A stretch of 64,000 bases of DNA from Gracilaria vermiculophylla (lineage: Eukaryota; Rhodophyta; Florideophyceae; Gracilariales; Gracilariaceae), in contig JAHNZQ020000010.1 of assembly GCA_019155205.2 (NCBI GenBank), forward strand, positions 429,466-493,465, written 5' to 3'. Shown piece after piece: positions 33,701 to 44,177 of the stretch. The stretch's first letter is position 1, and each line of letters starts with the position of its first letter. The notes under the pieces are model-generated. The model saw only the letters and a program-made list of their open reading frames with translations. It was not told the origin of the DNA and made no database searches. The translations under genes and the position numbers were made by a program.

Positions 33701-34065
33701 TCACTTGGGATGTACCGGGAGAAGCGGAACAGAGATACGAGCCGGTTGTGAGCGGAAGAGTGGCGGGGATTGTGATGATGCGAGACACAAAGCCGGGGAT
33801 GGAGGAAAGTACGGTCCCGATTGCGACGCTGAGCGTTCCCTCAGCCGGGAGGGCGAACGAAGGGCAGCAGACGAGTGCTGCCAACGGGGAGGCTGAAGCG
33901 GTGAACGACGGCGGCGATGACGACGGAGACGTGCCCGTTCCGCAGACGTTTATTTACATGGATGAAGAAAAGGGGGGAGAAGAAGACGGGCAAAGTAAAG
34001 AAGGGGGTAACGACGGGGACGTTAATATGGACGGCGGAGGCACAGGCGAGAACACAGCAGTATGA
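30778..34065 (+). CDS. RPN2: 26S proteasome regulatory subunit RPN2 (PSMD1)
   Basis: A 1,095-residue protein from ATG at 30778. It is the largest scaffold subunit of the 19S base; it contacts Rpn10/Rpn13 and supports ubiquitin-receptor docking (family knowledge). The N-terminal helical region runs to about residue 290. An acidic linker rich in Thr, Pro and Ser lies near 300-365. The central proteasome/cyclosome (PC) repeat solenoid spans about residues 430-840. It contains repeating G-x-x-x-x-A-LG signatures such as GACLGLGLSAMA, GIGMGLIALGSG, GVALGIALVCYG, AAVIALGFVLF and GAAMAIGISCMGTG. The C-terminal part has a Lys/Glu-rich insertion (about 910-960), a conserved LDNPCRVLPAQ motif and an acidic, Asp/Glu/Gly-rich tail. 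Slightly longer than typical RPN2 because of these insertions. Single exon. Confidence 0.95.
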   Translation: MGVAVESIILSSAAPALSLLEETEPILQAHALRTLNTLADSFWPEISGAVVKIQELSEDDTFSERNLAAIVAAKVNFHLGSLDEALHYALSAGPLFDVDAESQFANTLRARCIDDYISLQKKRGETGNQEGAVGSSTEHAYAAALQDVVERVLNGCIEKGEVREAIGVAIEAHRLDKIEAAIIEGCKSDADKMEALAYCFESALHLVTSRGYRARVLNLIASIHVTQFSYETRNYIAVANCYAFTGNAKGVADILLSLVDEEKVGGKKNETNLELMALQIAFDIVDNDAPFFAAKVLELLPEPRVSETTAALPTTENEQSTPNADDPVPMETETPNSSTEPAAETSTPPISTEPTSNQDKKILKLRKVLMGQATAELYFDFLCTKNKSDMYLLKKIKQSLDGRSSVCDSALLFCNAIAHSGTAIDNFLRENLDWLARHTAWAKFSATSCLGVIHARHTSAALNLLSPYLPPNTASRGAAASYSEGGALYALGLIAATGGRDATLSIENNRPVIAKQYLYDALRVPEINEVVKHGACLGLGLSAMASWDGRNRESEYYEELKNVLYTDSAVASEAAGIGMGLIALGSGSEDVCNEMYAYAVETEHQKIIRGVALGIALVCYGREDDAMPMIKKMLADNEPIMRYGAMYAVALAYCGTADNKAIRLLLHSAVSDVNDDVRRAAVIALGFVLFRHPKLLPNIVSLLAESCHAHVRYGAAMAIGISCMGTGMPAAVSILEKLISEDPIDFVRQGAFIGLALVYMHHTEERSPKSSLMRKNLESTWGAKLEDVITRFGAVVAGGIADAGGRNGVIALTSANGHPRMSAIVGLAMFTQFWYWFPLVHFIGLTVKPAALICLNKDLKMPVMKVKSDVSEDLYAYVPSGPPEKVKEVSSAPKAILSVTAKSIAREMRRAAARKKEAESKSSPKATEKVESKKKNEGDGDEDKANKEDSKKKAPAPYTILDNPCRVLPAQEKYITWDVPGEAEQRYEPVVSGRVAGIVMMRDTKPGMEESTVPIATLSVPSAGRANEGQQTSAANGEAEAVNDGGDDDGDVPVPQTFIYMDEEKGGEEDGQSKEGGNDGDVNMDGGGTGENTAV

Positions 34066-34406
34066 CGAATGAGTAAACGGGGGAAAGTAGGAAGATGACG
34101 AAAGAGAGTAAAAAAAGCCTTAATCATCTGCCTTCAACTTTGCGTGATTGCGATGCAGCGTTTGTGACAGGCGGCCGCGCCGTGCGCCGTCACTTCGGGT
34201 CGCGGGAGCGGGCGGGGGGGGAACGGGCTCGACACGGAGGGTGAGCCGGCGCGCGCACTGCCGCGGCACACGTCCAGATTGGCGCCAAAAAGCGCGCGTG
34301 TGCAGCGGCGCGCAAAAACCTGTCGGCGGTCCAGTGCACGGCCGCGCTCGCCGTGCACACCGCGCACGCCTTCGCTCCACGCCGCGTCCACCGTTTGCGT
34401 CTCGCC
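34066..34406. other. Intergenic RPN2 to RCC2-like gene
   Basis: A 340-bp GC-rich spacer. It presumably contains the RPN2 3' end and the RCC2-like promoter. No RNA gene recognised. Confidence 0.5.
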
Positions 34407-34558
34407 ATGAAGCAGGGCTCCCCCCCGGCCGCGCCGCCGGAGGCCGACGCCGCCTCCCCCGTGCCCCCGCCCCCCCGCGACGCCCCTCACCCCCCCGATG
34501 CGCCCTCGCCCAACGCCAATGGCGCTCAGCGCCGCCGTCAGCCCGCTCGCCCTCATTC

Positions 34559-34589
<31 letters not shown>

Positions 34590-35927
34590 GCCTCCCGCAC
34601 CTGCCTCTTGTTTTGCGGCTCCACCAAGTGGGACTTGATGGGCCGCAAGTCGCTCCCCAAGGCCGTGCTCAAGCGCGGCGGCTCCGACGCCGGCCACGAG
34701 TACCTCGCCCCCCAGCGCCTCCAGCTCCCGCCCTTCCAGCACGTCTCCTTCACGGCCGTCTATTCGGGCCCCTCCGCCGCGCACCTCGTGCTCGTCGACT
34801 CGCACGGCGCGGCGTACGGCCTCGGCCGCAACGACTTTGCGCAGTTGGGCTTTGCCGACTTGGCCGCGCGAAGAACTCTCTGCCAGCTGCAGCCGCCGTT
34901 GGAGAATGGAGAACGCGTCGTTCACGCCGCCTGCGGCCGCTCCCACACGCTGCTGGTCTCAAGCCTTGGCCGCGTCTTTGGCGCCGGCATCAACTCGCAC
35001 GGCCAGCTCGGCACTGGCTCTCGCGCGGACGTTGCGGCGTGGGCCGTCGTTTCTGTTCCGACGGGCATGCGCGTCAAACAAGTCTCCGCTGGCAACGATT
35101 TCAGCATGTTTCTGTGCGAGGGGGGGGACGTGTACGCCGCCGGAAGCGGTGAGCACGGCCATCTGGGCAACGGGCGCACCGGGGAGCGAATTGAGAGCGC
35201 TGGCAAAGTTGCGTTTGATGCCGTTCCCACTCCCACTCGTGTGCCGTTTCCGGAAGGGGTCAACATTCAGCAGATTGCATCCGGCGCAAACCACACACTG
35301 GCGTTGGACCAAAACGGCAAGGTGTGGAGTTGGGGGTGGGGCGGCTACGGACGACTGGGCCATCGGCAACCAAATGACGAGCTTCTACCGCGAAACATCG
35401 CCGCTTTCGACGGAGATCAATATAAAATCGACTATGTTGCGGCAGGCTCCTCTTGCTCGTTTGCGGTTCAACAGTCGAGGCACAGCATCTTCTTCTGGGG
35501 AGTGACCAAAAAAAGCGGCGAAAGCGTCATGTACCCGAAACCGCTGTTTGATCTTCAGGGTTGGAAGGTGAGATCAGTGGCAGCTGGCGTCACCAGTGTG
35601 GTTGCTGCGGCGGAGCGCTCTGTCATTAGCTGGGGCCCGAGCCCTACTTACGGTGAACTAGGGTACGGCGCGGGGCCGAGGAGCTCTACAAAACCAAAGA
35701 AAATGGAATCTCTAGAAGGGCTGGAGGTGAAAGTGATAGCGGTGGGCCTTGGCTTTACGGCCATGATAGCGGAATATTCGGATGACGAACAGGCCATCAT
35801 TGAGAAGCTGGATCAAGTTGTAATCGGGGATGAGACGGCAGAGCAACAGCCACAGGGCGAATCAAAGGGCAAACGAACGGCGCCAACCAATGGTGCAAAG
35901 AAGAAGAAGAAGAAGAGGCGAAGGTAA
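34407..35927 (+). CDS. RCC1-repeat protein, RCC2/TD-60-like
   Basis: A 506-residue protein from ATG at 34407; the frame is open upstream but with no ATG. The N-terminal 65 residues are Pro/Ala-rich with a poly-Pro run. The segment LLFCGSTKWDLMGRKSLPK matches the start of the RCC2 (TD-60) propeller. RCC1-type blades follow: AAYGLGRNDFAQLGF, ACGRSHTLLVS, GRVFGAGINSHGQLGTG, VYAAGSGEHGHLGNG, ASGANHTLALDQNGKVWSWG and GYGRLGH. The C-terminus is a basic KKKKKKRRR tail, a likely nuclear localisation signal. RCC2 homologues act in chromosome alignment and small-GTPase signalling, which is family knowledge and not shown here. Single exon. Confidence 0.88.
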
Positions 35928-37000
35928 CAGGCCAGGATTTGAACCAAGTTTGGGAATGTAGCATTTTCAGTCGCAAAACAGAGGTATGAGGGCGTTTCTA
36001 AAATATAACATGTTTGTGGCCGAAGCAAATGACGGAGCTCAGTTGTTCCGACTCAAGCTTTTGCGTGTGAATATTCACCGATTGTACTTTGAATGTGGCT
36101 CTGTCAATACTGACAGGCAAAAGCGCATCAGAGCGGGGGAGGTGTTGCTTGAATCATTTGTCGTGCAAACACGAAAGACGTTCTCATTTTATAGCTCGCG
36201 CGCATTATGTTAAAAACCAGACTTCCGTGCCGTCTCACTACGTATGCTGGCGTGTGTGAGAATGATCCATGGCGGGGATACGTAAGTGAGATGTAAGTTT
36301 CACATGAGTGCTCTCTTGCCGTCGAAAAACGTAGCTATCGACGACGAAGTCGAACTTGAGAAACCGAAAGATGGTTGGTTGGCATGCTCACATAGTGACA
36401 GAAAATGGCGTCGAGCCATGAATCGGGTCGCAGTTGTGTGGTTTTGAGCTAGATGATTGACAGGAGAATATACCGCGCGATGCGCATGGCACAGACTGCC
36501 TGTTCTCGCTGCCAAATCTGTTTCAGGTGGTAGTTTGACGGACGCCCACTGTTCTGCATCGAGCGTCAACGTTGACGCCGCTCCGCAGAAGTCGAGGTCA
36601 CGACGCCTTCACTTCTTGGTTCGATGCGCGCTTACATTGCCGATTTTTCCGAAACAATACAGTTGTTCCGGGAAGTGGGCCAACCACGTCACGCCACGCC
36701 CGACCGAGATGCATTGAGCGATGCAATTTGACCGTCAGCTGCGATCATCGTTTGCCAATCCCAACCATCGCCGTCCTCCAGAGAGCGCTGCTGGAAGCAC
36801 GTTTTCCCACATCTATTTGGCCTCTTCGCAGCCCCCTCCGCGTACGTTCGGCGGGCCAGCCGCTATCGTCCCGCTCAACGTAATTCCCCACCGGAACTGT
36901 GCCACATCCCCATCCTGTTTTCCGGCTTTAAAGTCGCCCGCCACGCTCTACGCCTACTTCATCGTCCCCATCTGTCTTTCACTTACTCTTAAACATTGTA
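35928..37000. other. Intergenic RCC2-like to SMP-C2 gene
   Basis: About 1.1 kb of mixed composition with short frames, none convincing. No RNA gene recognised. Confidence 0.5.
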
Positions 37001-38422
37001 ATGGCAGCTTCCGCTACTGTTTCCGCAGCTATTGCTGCCTCTATTGCATCTGGAGGCGTCGAATCCGTCGGTTTCCTCAATGATCTGGTGGCGCAGCTAT
37101 GGGACTACATCAATGTTGCTGGAGCAAAACTCACAAAGGAGATCGTAGAACCGATGTTTGCCGAGATATTGCCGGGTCCCCTCAAATCTTTACATTTCGT
37201 CAAGATTGATCTTGGAAACAAGCCGATCAAGTTCGACAACGTTGATGTACTCACTCGCGAAAGGGGTGTCGTCAAATTAAATATTGACGTTCACTGGGAC
37301 GGTGACTGCGACATTGAACTTGCAAGCAGTGTGCTCAAGTTCGGCGTTGAATCCGTCAAGATCAAGGGCCGACTGTCGGTTCTGTTGTGTCCTCTCATTG
37401 AACGCATGCCCGTCGTGTCTGCCATGCAAGTCGCATTCATCAACCAGCCAGATCTTGAACTCGACTTTACTGGTTTGGCTCAGGTCGCTGATTTTTCATT
37501 TATTGATGATACCATCCGTTCCATAATCAATAACGTTCTTGCCTCCATTCTCGTGCTGCCAAACCGGCTGCTAGTCAAGCTTGACCCGGCAAACGACTTC
37601 TTCATGACATACAAACCCCCGCTTGGCGTAGTACGTTTCACTGTTGAAAAGGGTCAAGGTTTCAAAGTTCCCAAACAATTCATCAAGGATATTCCAGATG
37701 TGTACTGCAAAGTGAAGTTTGGAATAGATCCTATCTGGAAAACTACCACGAAGAACAACGATACAACTCCGGAATGGGACGAAAGAAGGGACTTCCTTCT
37801 CTCAGATCATGACCAGGTGTTGAAAATACAAGCATATGATGACGACCTCGCCGGAGACGACGATCTGGGATCGGGTATGATTTCTGTTGAAAAAATACTA
37901 CTGGCAGGTAAGACAGCGGACATTCCGCTGAAACACAAAGGGGAAGACACTGGTGCTACCGTCACCGTGAAGGCTACCATCTACGAACTCAGCGAGGATG
38001 TACTGAGCTTCGAACTGCCCGACCACACAGGAAAGGGTCTTCTATGTGGTCTAGCGACTGTCATGGTTCCTGCAGCATTCAATATTCCCGGTCCCCTCGA
38101 AAAAGCCGCCTCAAAGGTGAAGTTGAATTTCGGGTCGCTTGAGATGTTCTCGCCGATAATTTTCAACAACCCAGGCATTGACGCGCTCAACCCTAGTTAT
38201 GATTGGGCTGTGCGCATACCTCTCACCCATGACGTTGTGGCGAAGAGTCCTGACTTTGAGCTGACGCTCATGAACGGCAAGGCCGTTCTTGGCACGATAT
38301 CTGTTCCGTTCTCTGAAGTTTTGGCGTCTGAACGGAAGACGATAACGGACAAGCGAGAGATGGGTGAGGGCGCTACTATGTCCTTCCGTGTAGTTGTCCG
38401 TGGCCTACATGTTGTCAACTAA
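37001..38422 (+). CDS. SMP-C2 protein, extended-synaptotagmin-like
   Basis: A 473-residue protein from ATG at 37001. Residues about 25-205 form an SMP-type (TULIP) lipid-transfer domain: WDYINVAGAKLTKEIVEPMF, LPGPLKSLHFVKIDLGNKP and the LPNRLLV end motif typical of extended synaptotagmins and plant SYTs. A C2 domain follows at about 212-330, with acidic Ca2+-site residues in TTPEWDE and QAYDDDLAGDDDLG. A second, degenerate C2-like region occupies about 375-473. Family members tether the ER to the plasma membrane and move lipids. Unusually, the N-terminus shows only a weak hydrophobic stretch and no clear ER-anchoring hairpin, so membrane attachment is uncertain. Single exon. Confidence 0.85.
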   Translation: MAASATVSAAIAASIASGGVESVGFLNDLVAQLWDYINVAGAKLTKEIVEPMFAEILPGPLKSLHFVKIDLGNKPIKFDNVDVLTRERGVVKLNIDVHWDGDCDIELASSVLKFGVESVKIKGRLSVLLCPLIERMPVVSAMQVAFINQPDLELDFTGLAQVADFSFIDDTIRSIINNVLASILVLPNRLLVKLDPANDFFMTYKPPLGVVRFTVEKGQGFKVPKQFIKDIPDVYCKVKFGIDPIWKTTTKNNDTTPEWDERRDFLLSDHDQVLKIQAYDDDLAGDDDLGSGMISVEKILLAGKTADIPLKHKGEDTGATVTVKATIYELSEDVLSFELPDHTGKGLLCGLATVMVPAAFNIPGPLEKAASKVKLNFGSLEMFSPIIFNNPGIDALNPSYDWAVRIPLTHDVVAKSPDFELTLMNGKAVLGTISVPFSEVLASERKTITDKREMGEGATMSFRVVVRGLHVVN

Positions 38423-40096
38423 TAACGTAAGCATGGCAAAGAGTACTGTCCAGTCAACCGACTGATACCCGCGTAGTCACTCAAGCAGCCAGAGCCGATG
38501 CGTCGAGGATTTTTGTCTGATACGTATCAAGGCAAGGAGATGCTCCATAGACATGCGCTCACAAATGCAGCACTTTAGAATAACTGCACCCAACGACCAA
38601 AATGACTTAGAAACCGATAACGTAAATATGTGACGAAACCTTTTGCAGTCTTCATCGCCGGCCTGTTTCGCAGTTTTGGATAATGATTTACACTGGGAGG
38701 TCGACGATCAATCCCACAACAGCACACTTGAAGCCGCTATCAGCAATCTATGATCAGCCAACTTGTCATGACTCTCACATGAGCGACGTCGCACTCTATC
38801 CGGCAGCGAGCTACAAACATACGATGTGGCGCTTCCCCCGGTTGGTTGGCGAGTGAGTCCAGGCCCCGGTTGCTGAATATCGTCGGCTTTCACTCTGGCG
38901 CAATGCTAGCGCTTAACCGTATCCTGGTGTTCCCTCGCCGTGAATTCCACAGGCATCGAATCACACACGCAATGCCGTAGCTGCGCACGCGACTCCGTGC
39001 GATTCACGGACAGCCTTTTTTTCTCCCCGATTCTGTTCCATCACGGCTTCTGCAGCACTCTCGTGCGCTGCAATACAAGTAATAGACACGAACTTTGCGT
39101 ATCGTTGCAGTGACACGTGCTTGCACTCACTCGTAAGTCATTTCTACAGAGGCCTTGAAGAATGTGCTGTTTTGCTTTTTATCAAGCACGTGTGCTTTTT
39201 GTTAACAACTCACAACGCATGGATTTGGCTGCGCGCAGTGTGCTCGCTACATACTTAACGTACACCGTTCTGCTCAGAAAACAGACGATGTGGGCGAGTC
39301 CGGGGGTTTGAAGCGTTTTATCGTCTCCTCTCTCATGAGCGCCGCCGAACGTCACGGTCGCTATGCGCAGTGCTTCGAGAGCGGCGGCTTCACACGTGTA
39401 CCTAGCAAAGAAAAGGTAGACAGACGGACGGTCATGTCCCGGGGGTGGAGGCGACACACCGTGAGTCGTCTCAGCGCGGAGCTCAAACACTACGAATAAC
39501 GCACGGCTTGTCTCGGGCGACTTCAGCCCGCGGTGCTGGAGAAGTGACTTCCTTCTCGAACACGAGAGCTGCGGTTTGGGTGATGGAGCGCTTACATCGT
39601 CATGCCCGTCCCCATCGGGGACAGTCGAGCCGCTCCGAGCGTCGGTTGTGCAACTCTTGTATGCCGCGAGTGGTGCTGATGGCGTAGCTTGATCTCGACG
39701 CTGGGGAAAGGAAACGTTTGAAACGCCCCTTGTGTCGCGCCCCTGCGCGATGCTTGCGCTATCTACCAAACATGGAACCCAAAAGCTTTTGTTTGTTCCT
39801 TGAGGGCTGCTGCGCCCAATTGAGATGTAATGCGGGTCCACTCTTTTTGTCCCGTTCGGGCGGTTGATGCTCTGATAACACTGGTCACTAAATGGCCATT
39901 TGGTCTCCAACGAAGCGATGAGAATTCATTTCTCAAACAGTAGTCATGGCTCATGTCTACCCTTCTCTTGTTGTTGACGACTGATTTTTCTGACCATGCA
40001 TCAGCATTCTACAAAATCGACATAACACACTTGAAACTTCCACCTTCCAACTTGCCTTGCACACCTGATTTCCCACAGCAACCGGGGAAAAGGTGC
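38423..40096. other. Convergent intergenic region, no gene recognised
   Basis: About 1.7 kb between the 3' ends of the SMP-C2 and SDR genes. A 242-codon minus frame at 39,182-39,910 opens with TTG and has no domain or coding character, so it is not called. No RNA gene recognised. Confidence 0.5.
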
Positions 40097-41187
40097 TCAA
40101 AACGGAATCGGCTTTCTATCGTATGCGAAGAACCCACCCGTATCATCCATTCCCAAAGAATCCACGACGTCCAGCAGCCAATTCGCGGCATCTTCAACGG
40201 CAAACAATTTTTCCGGCTTCACGTTCTTCTGGAACGGTGCCGAAAGGTCTGTGGCAACAGTGCCTGGGTGCAACGCCACACAGATCACGCCCCGCCTCTG
40301 CAGCTCCACGCTGATGGTCTTCATCGCCTGGTTCTGCCCGGCCTTTGACGCCCTGTACGACAGCCACCCCCCCAGCGAGTTGTCCGAGATGCTCCCGACG
40401 CGCGCCGACAGCGTGGCCAGAATCGATGGCACCCGATCTTTCTTGCGAGAGGTCGTCATCAGCGGCGCAAAATGCTTTGCCACCAGTACGGGACCCATCA
40501 GATTGATCGCCAGGTTCCGTTGAAGCCAGTCTGCTTTCACTCGAGATAGCGATGTCTCGGGCATGTTTTCTCCATCGTGCAGGATGCCTGCCGTGTGCAT
40601 TAGTAAATCCACCCGCGAATCTCCAGTCCATTGCTTCACGTTTTTCACAGCCTCTTCAATCTGTGCGCAGATCAGCAGCCCAAGTTAGATCATCGCGCCC
40701 ATCGCGGGGTGTTCTTCGTCGTTGGCGTCTCCCAACTTACCGTGTCCTCCTTCTCAACGTCCAGTCGGACCACGCTGAAACGATCTGGCATGAATTGCCA
40801 AAGAGCTGAAAGCGCACCAGCGTCATCGGGCTCTCGGCACGTCGCCACAATGCGACCCTTCCATCTGGTCGCTAGTTGCTGAGTCATTGCCAACCCAATG
40901 CCGCGACTGGCGCCCACGACAACAGCTACTGCATTTGGATCGGAATTTCTGATGGTTGCCTCCGAGGCCACGGCTGGTTTCGCATGAGCGCTTCTTGCTT
41001 GCACGCGCGTGCAACTTGCCTTGGCCGTTCTTTGCTTCGTGGAGCTGAGATGTTCGGCAGAGGTCAGGCTTGTTTGTCTATGGGGTGCATCCTTGAACCC
41101 AGCTACCGTCAGGATAGGATGGCTGAACGACAGCAGCCGTCCAGAGCGATAGAACACGCGCCTGGTCTGCCTCACAGCAGAAAGCAT
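40097..41187 (-). CDS. Short-chain dehydrogenase/reductase (SDR), two exons
   Basis: CDS on the minus strand: exon 1 is 41187-40741 (149 codons) and exon 2 is 40660-40097, giving 336 residues. The 80-bp intron (40740-40661) starts GTAAGT, ends GCACAG and is in phase 0. The Rossmann cofactor motif VVVGASRGIGLAM lies near residue 90. The adenine-ring Asp is in RLDVEKED. HTAGIL replaces the usual NNAG. The catalytic Ser is in LATLSARVGS and the YxxxK pair is in SYRASKAG. HPGTVATDL follows the active site. The pattern resembles C-factor/sniffer-like classical SDRs. The first 75 residues are Ser/Arg/Thr-rich and precede the cofactor domain, so an organelle targeting peptide is plausible. The substrate is unknown. 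The start is the first ATG in the frame. Confidence 0.88.
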
Positions 41188-42233
41188 CGTCAATATCAGC
41201 AAGGCTTAGTTTTTGAGTGTAGCAAGCTTCTGACTACCTGCCGTCAATGTTTCTGCATTGTGAATGCGTTTTATATGGCTGACTGCTCTCCAGTCTGATC
41301 GATTTTCAGAAAGACTGTTTTTGAGACTGCTTTGCGCCGCAGATCCACGCGCATGTTTCCCGAAAATCACATCCGGGATGCAGTATCTACGATACATACG
41401 GTTCAAAGGGACACTGAGAAGTATCACAGGGGTGGGCGAGATGAATTTGCAGTTAAGGTGCTAACCAGAACGCAGAGACTGTGAAATAGTTTTTCGACGA
41501 CAAGGCCTTAAGTCCCAACAAAAGCTCTTCCTCTAGCATCCCCCAGTATCTTCTAGTCCCAGAGGTTCCGCTCATAGCTGCCGGCAGTGACGCCTAGAAT
41601 TCGTACAGGGAAGTAATAAAAACTAATGAAAGCACAGTTGAGAAACTACGCCCTGGTCGGGTAGCGGACCAATGTGTAGGCGCGCCCTTGCACCTGATTA
41701 TGCCGATGACGCCAGGATAAGGAAAGAAGTGCGCCGACAGAGGCCTATTCCCTTGGCCACAGGTGTGGCGCATGCGCAACGCCGAGGCATGGTATCACCT
41801 TTGATCGACGAGCTCTGCAGGATGAATGCAACGATGCAACAGCGACAAATAGTCTCCAGGAGCTCGGAGGAGACGTTGAAGTGATTGCAAACGCCTAATT
41901 CGTGCAAGTGTGTATAGCGCACGGGTAGAGCAGCGCGTAGTAGCACGGATGCAAATTTGCGGCTTTTGTCAACGGTGCGCAAGATAATGTCTGAGGTTGT
42001 TGGGGTTGCTGGCAAGCTCAAGTCTTGCTGTGCGGTTAACCCTCAGCATCATGGCTTGGCTGAGGGAGAGCGAATAGTTACGGACAGCAACTATGCTACT
42101 TATTCGCGCTGCGGACTACCATGTATCTCTTTCGCGGCAATGTATTTGGGACGGCTTGTTTATTTTCTCTTCGTGAAGGAAATGGACCAGAGCCTATGCC
42201 ACCTCATCGTCAGAACTGTACCCATGCCAATTT
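41188..42233. other. Intergenic, possible transposase remnant
   Basis: About 1 kb. On the minus strand, 42,021-41,698 and an overlapping shifted frame at 41,779-41,594 together recall a Harbinger transposase: a helix-turn-helix-like CNHFNVSSELLETI, then YPGVIGIIRCKGAP where PGVIGAIDGTH is usual. The catalytic Asp is absent and the resemblance is weak. Nothing else is seen. Confidence 0.35.
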
Positions 42234-42920
42234 TTACTTAACCCTTTGAATGAAGTAGGTACCGACTGCACGACCGCGGAAAGGATCTGTCTTATCCTCC
42301 ACCAAAGGAGCAATGTTTTTCGGAGGCTCGGACGGCATGTCAAGACCAGCATCCAACGGATCAGTGAAGTCCCCTCCATCGTCAGTACCAGCATCATAGG
42401 CAAAGAGCTTACCCCAAACAGACTTGACAAAACGCCCCTGCATGAACAGGTTCTGGTTTGCAACGAGCACCAACCAGTCCGGAGACGGGGCAATCATGCC
42501 GACAAACGAGACGAATGGGTGCTCGCAGTCAACGGTGAAGCGCAGCGTTGTGCGTTGCCCGGGTCTGGTGGGGCCATTGGCTGCGACGACGCTCTTCACG
42601 CCCTTGTTGGCGTCGCGCAGATGCTGGGCGAGCTTCGCCAGGCGGCGATTGTCGCCCGTCTCAGCAATCTGTTCAATCTGGGGAGAGGCGTAGCCACGAA
42701 CGGTGAGAATTGAGACACGGCCCGAATGAGATGCACCGGTGATCGGGGAGAACACGAGACCTCCTTGTGGAATGGAGTTGCCGAACTGTCGGGAAGTCAG
42801 CATGTTACGGAATGTAATGGTGTACACCGCCGGTGATCCGCAACCGGGAACCACCCCTGCTGCGGAAACAGCATGAATGAGGGCTGCGGTCAGCAGGCAA
42901 GACAAAAGTCGGCGGAACAT
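42234..42920 (-). CDS. Secreted protein with a spondin-N-like domain
   Basis: A 228-residue protein from ATG at 42920. The N-terminus MFRRLLSCLLTAALIHAVSA is a clear signal peptide with a cleavage-site-like AVSA-AG. The mature part resembles the spondin N-terminal domain: YTITFRNMLTSRQFG, FSPITGASHSG, then RLAKLAQHLRDAN, and FVGMIAPSPDWLVLVANQN where spondins have the conserved S-x-I-x-PSPDW block. YDAGTDDGGDFTDPL follows, as in the family. In animals this domain sits in extracellular-matrix proteins; related single-domain secreted proteins occur in bacteria and algae. No thrombospondin repeats or membrane anchor were seen. The role is probably extracellular (inference). Single exon. Confidence 0.8.
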   Translation of the reverse strand: MFRRLLSCLLTAALIHAVSAAGVVPGCGSPAVYTITFRNMLTSRQFGNSIPQGGLVFSPITGASHSGRVSILTVRGYASPQIEQIAETGDNRRLAKLAQHLRDANKGVKSVVAANGPTRPGQRTTLRFTVDCEHPFVSFVGMIAPSPDWLVLVANQNLFMQGRFVKSVWGKLFAYDAGTDDGGDFTDPLDAGLDMPSEPPKNIAPLVEDKTDPFRGRAVGTYFIQRVK

Positions 42921-44177
42921 GGTACTTTGAAGAAAGTCGCAGACTGCTACTAGTGCGGAAGGCTAACTTGTGAAACTGTTGGCAAAGAAATAGACGGCGC
43001 TCGCTGGCAAGCATCAGGGCCCTTGCTTGGGGACATTTTGTTTTGTACTCCGTGAGAGATACGCTTCGATGAGCTTGGGTGCAATGTTGGTGACTGAGAG
43101 TCACAGTTTGGTGGTGCAGTTGTGGTTTGATCGGTACCGACGCTACGTGTCTTTCGATTGTGTTTTGTCGCAGTTCGTCTCTCGTCAAGCACTAGTGAGC
43201 GTGATTCTAAGAATGTATGACGGCACGGAAAATGCACGATGAGTATTCAACATCTGTCGCAAGACGGTGTAAGGAAAACATGGCTGATATCATGGCACGC
43301 TCACGGTGGTCAGGTGATGACCCGAGGAAGTGGGGACGTCTGCCTTTCGTGATACATGCGGCGGCTAGATGCACCTGACAGACATGGAGACGGCTCGGAT
43401 GGGAGCGTATGGACGACGCGAGGCGAAAGAGCGTGGGGCTTATCTTCTCATGCCAACGATAGACAAGGTGCGCGGAAATGAAGAAACGCGCGTGCGTATG
43501 GCGCTGTCGTTGGCGTACAGTAATGGCACTCAATTCAGGAAAATTCAAGCACAAGAGCACGCTTGTTATACCCTTCGCCATCGAGAAGCATGGATGGGGG
43601 AAGAGCAGATGGTTGCTAGTCCAGCGGCGGCTGAAAGCCTTGAGGACGGCAGGAGAGCATGGTCATTGATGACAACAGGAGCTGAGCGGTTAGTAGCATC
43701 GCACGTGTTGAGCTCGGGGCATTTTGTATCACAAGGTATACAGGCACCGCACTTGGAGCCCGCAACGCAAAACCAGTCTCGTCCATGTCATTCTCGACAT
43801 GACGGTGCCGGTGCCATTTGCCGACTGCCGACTGCCGACGCGCGCGCCGCCGTCCGACCGCTTCACCCGAGGCGATTGACGGCGGCCTCGCTCCCCGAGT
43901 CGCGACGACCAAACGCGCAAAAGCGCAGAAATTCAAAAATTCAAAACCCAACCCAAGGCTGGACGGTTGCCCCACGTCGCAACTCGTGCCCATCGATCCG
44001 ATCAACGACACTTGACGAAGGGCGAGCGGGCGCCCTGTGAGGTGCACATTCACAACCCCAAATCCTGAGCGGATGCATTTTGTTCGCAGATACGCAGCGG
44101 GAGACATTGCAACACGACGGTTACGATCCCGCTTGCAAGCTCTTCCCAGCTAGCGATTTGCACCAAGGTCCTCAGAG
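42921..44177. other. Divergent intergenic region, spondin-N gene to condensin gene
   Basis: About 1.26 kb holding the presumed promoters of both flanking genes. The 223-codon plus frame at 43,369-44,040 has no domain and mixed composition, so it is not called. No RNA gene recognised. Confidence 0.5.

Noticed and set aside
39182..39910. 242-codon minus-strand frame
   Set aside because: Opens with TTG, has no ATG near its start, no domain and random-looking composition.
41594..42021. Second Harbinger transposase remnant
   Set aside because: PGVIG-like and helix-turn-helix-like pieces are present, but the catalytic Asp is missing and the frames overlap. Too weak to list as a gene.
43369..44040. 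223-codon plus-strand frame upstream of condensin H2
   Set aside because: No domain and mixed composition. It lies in a divergent promoter region.
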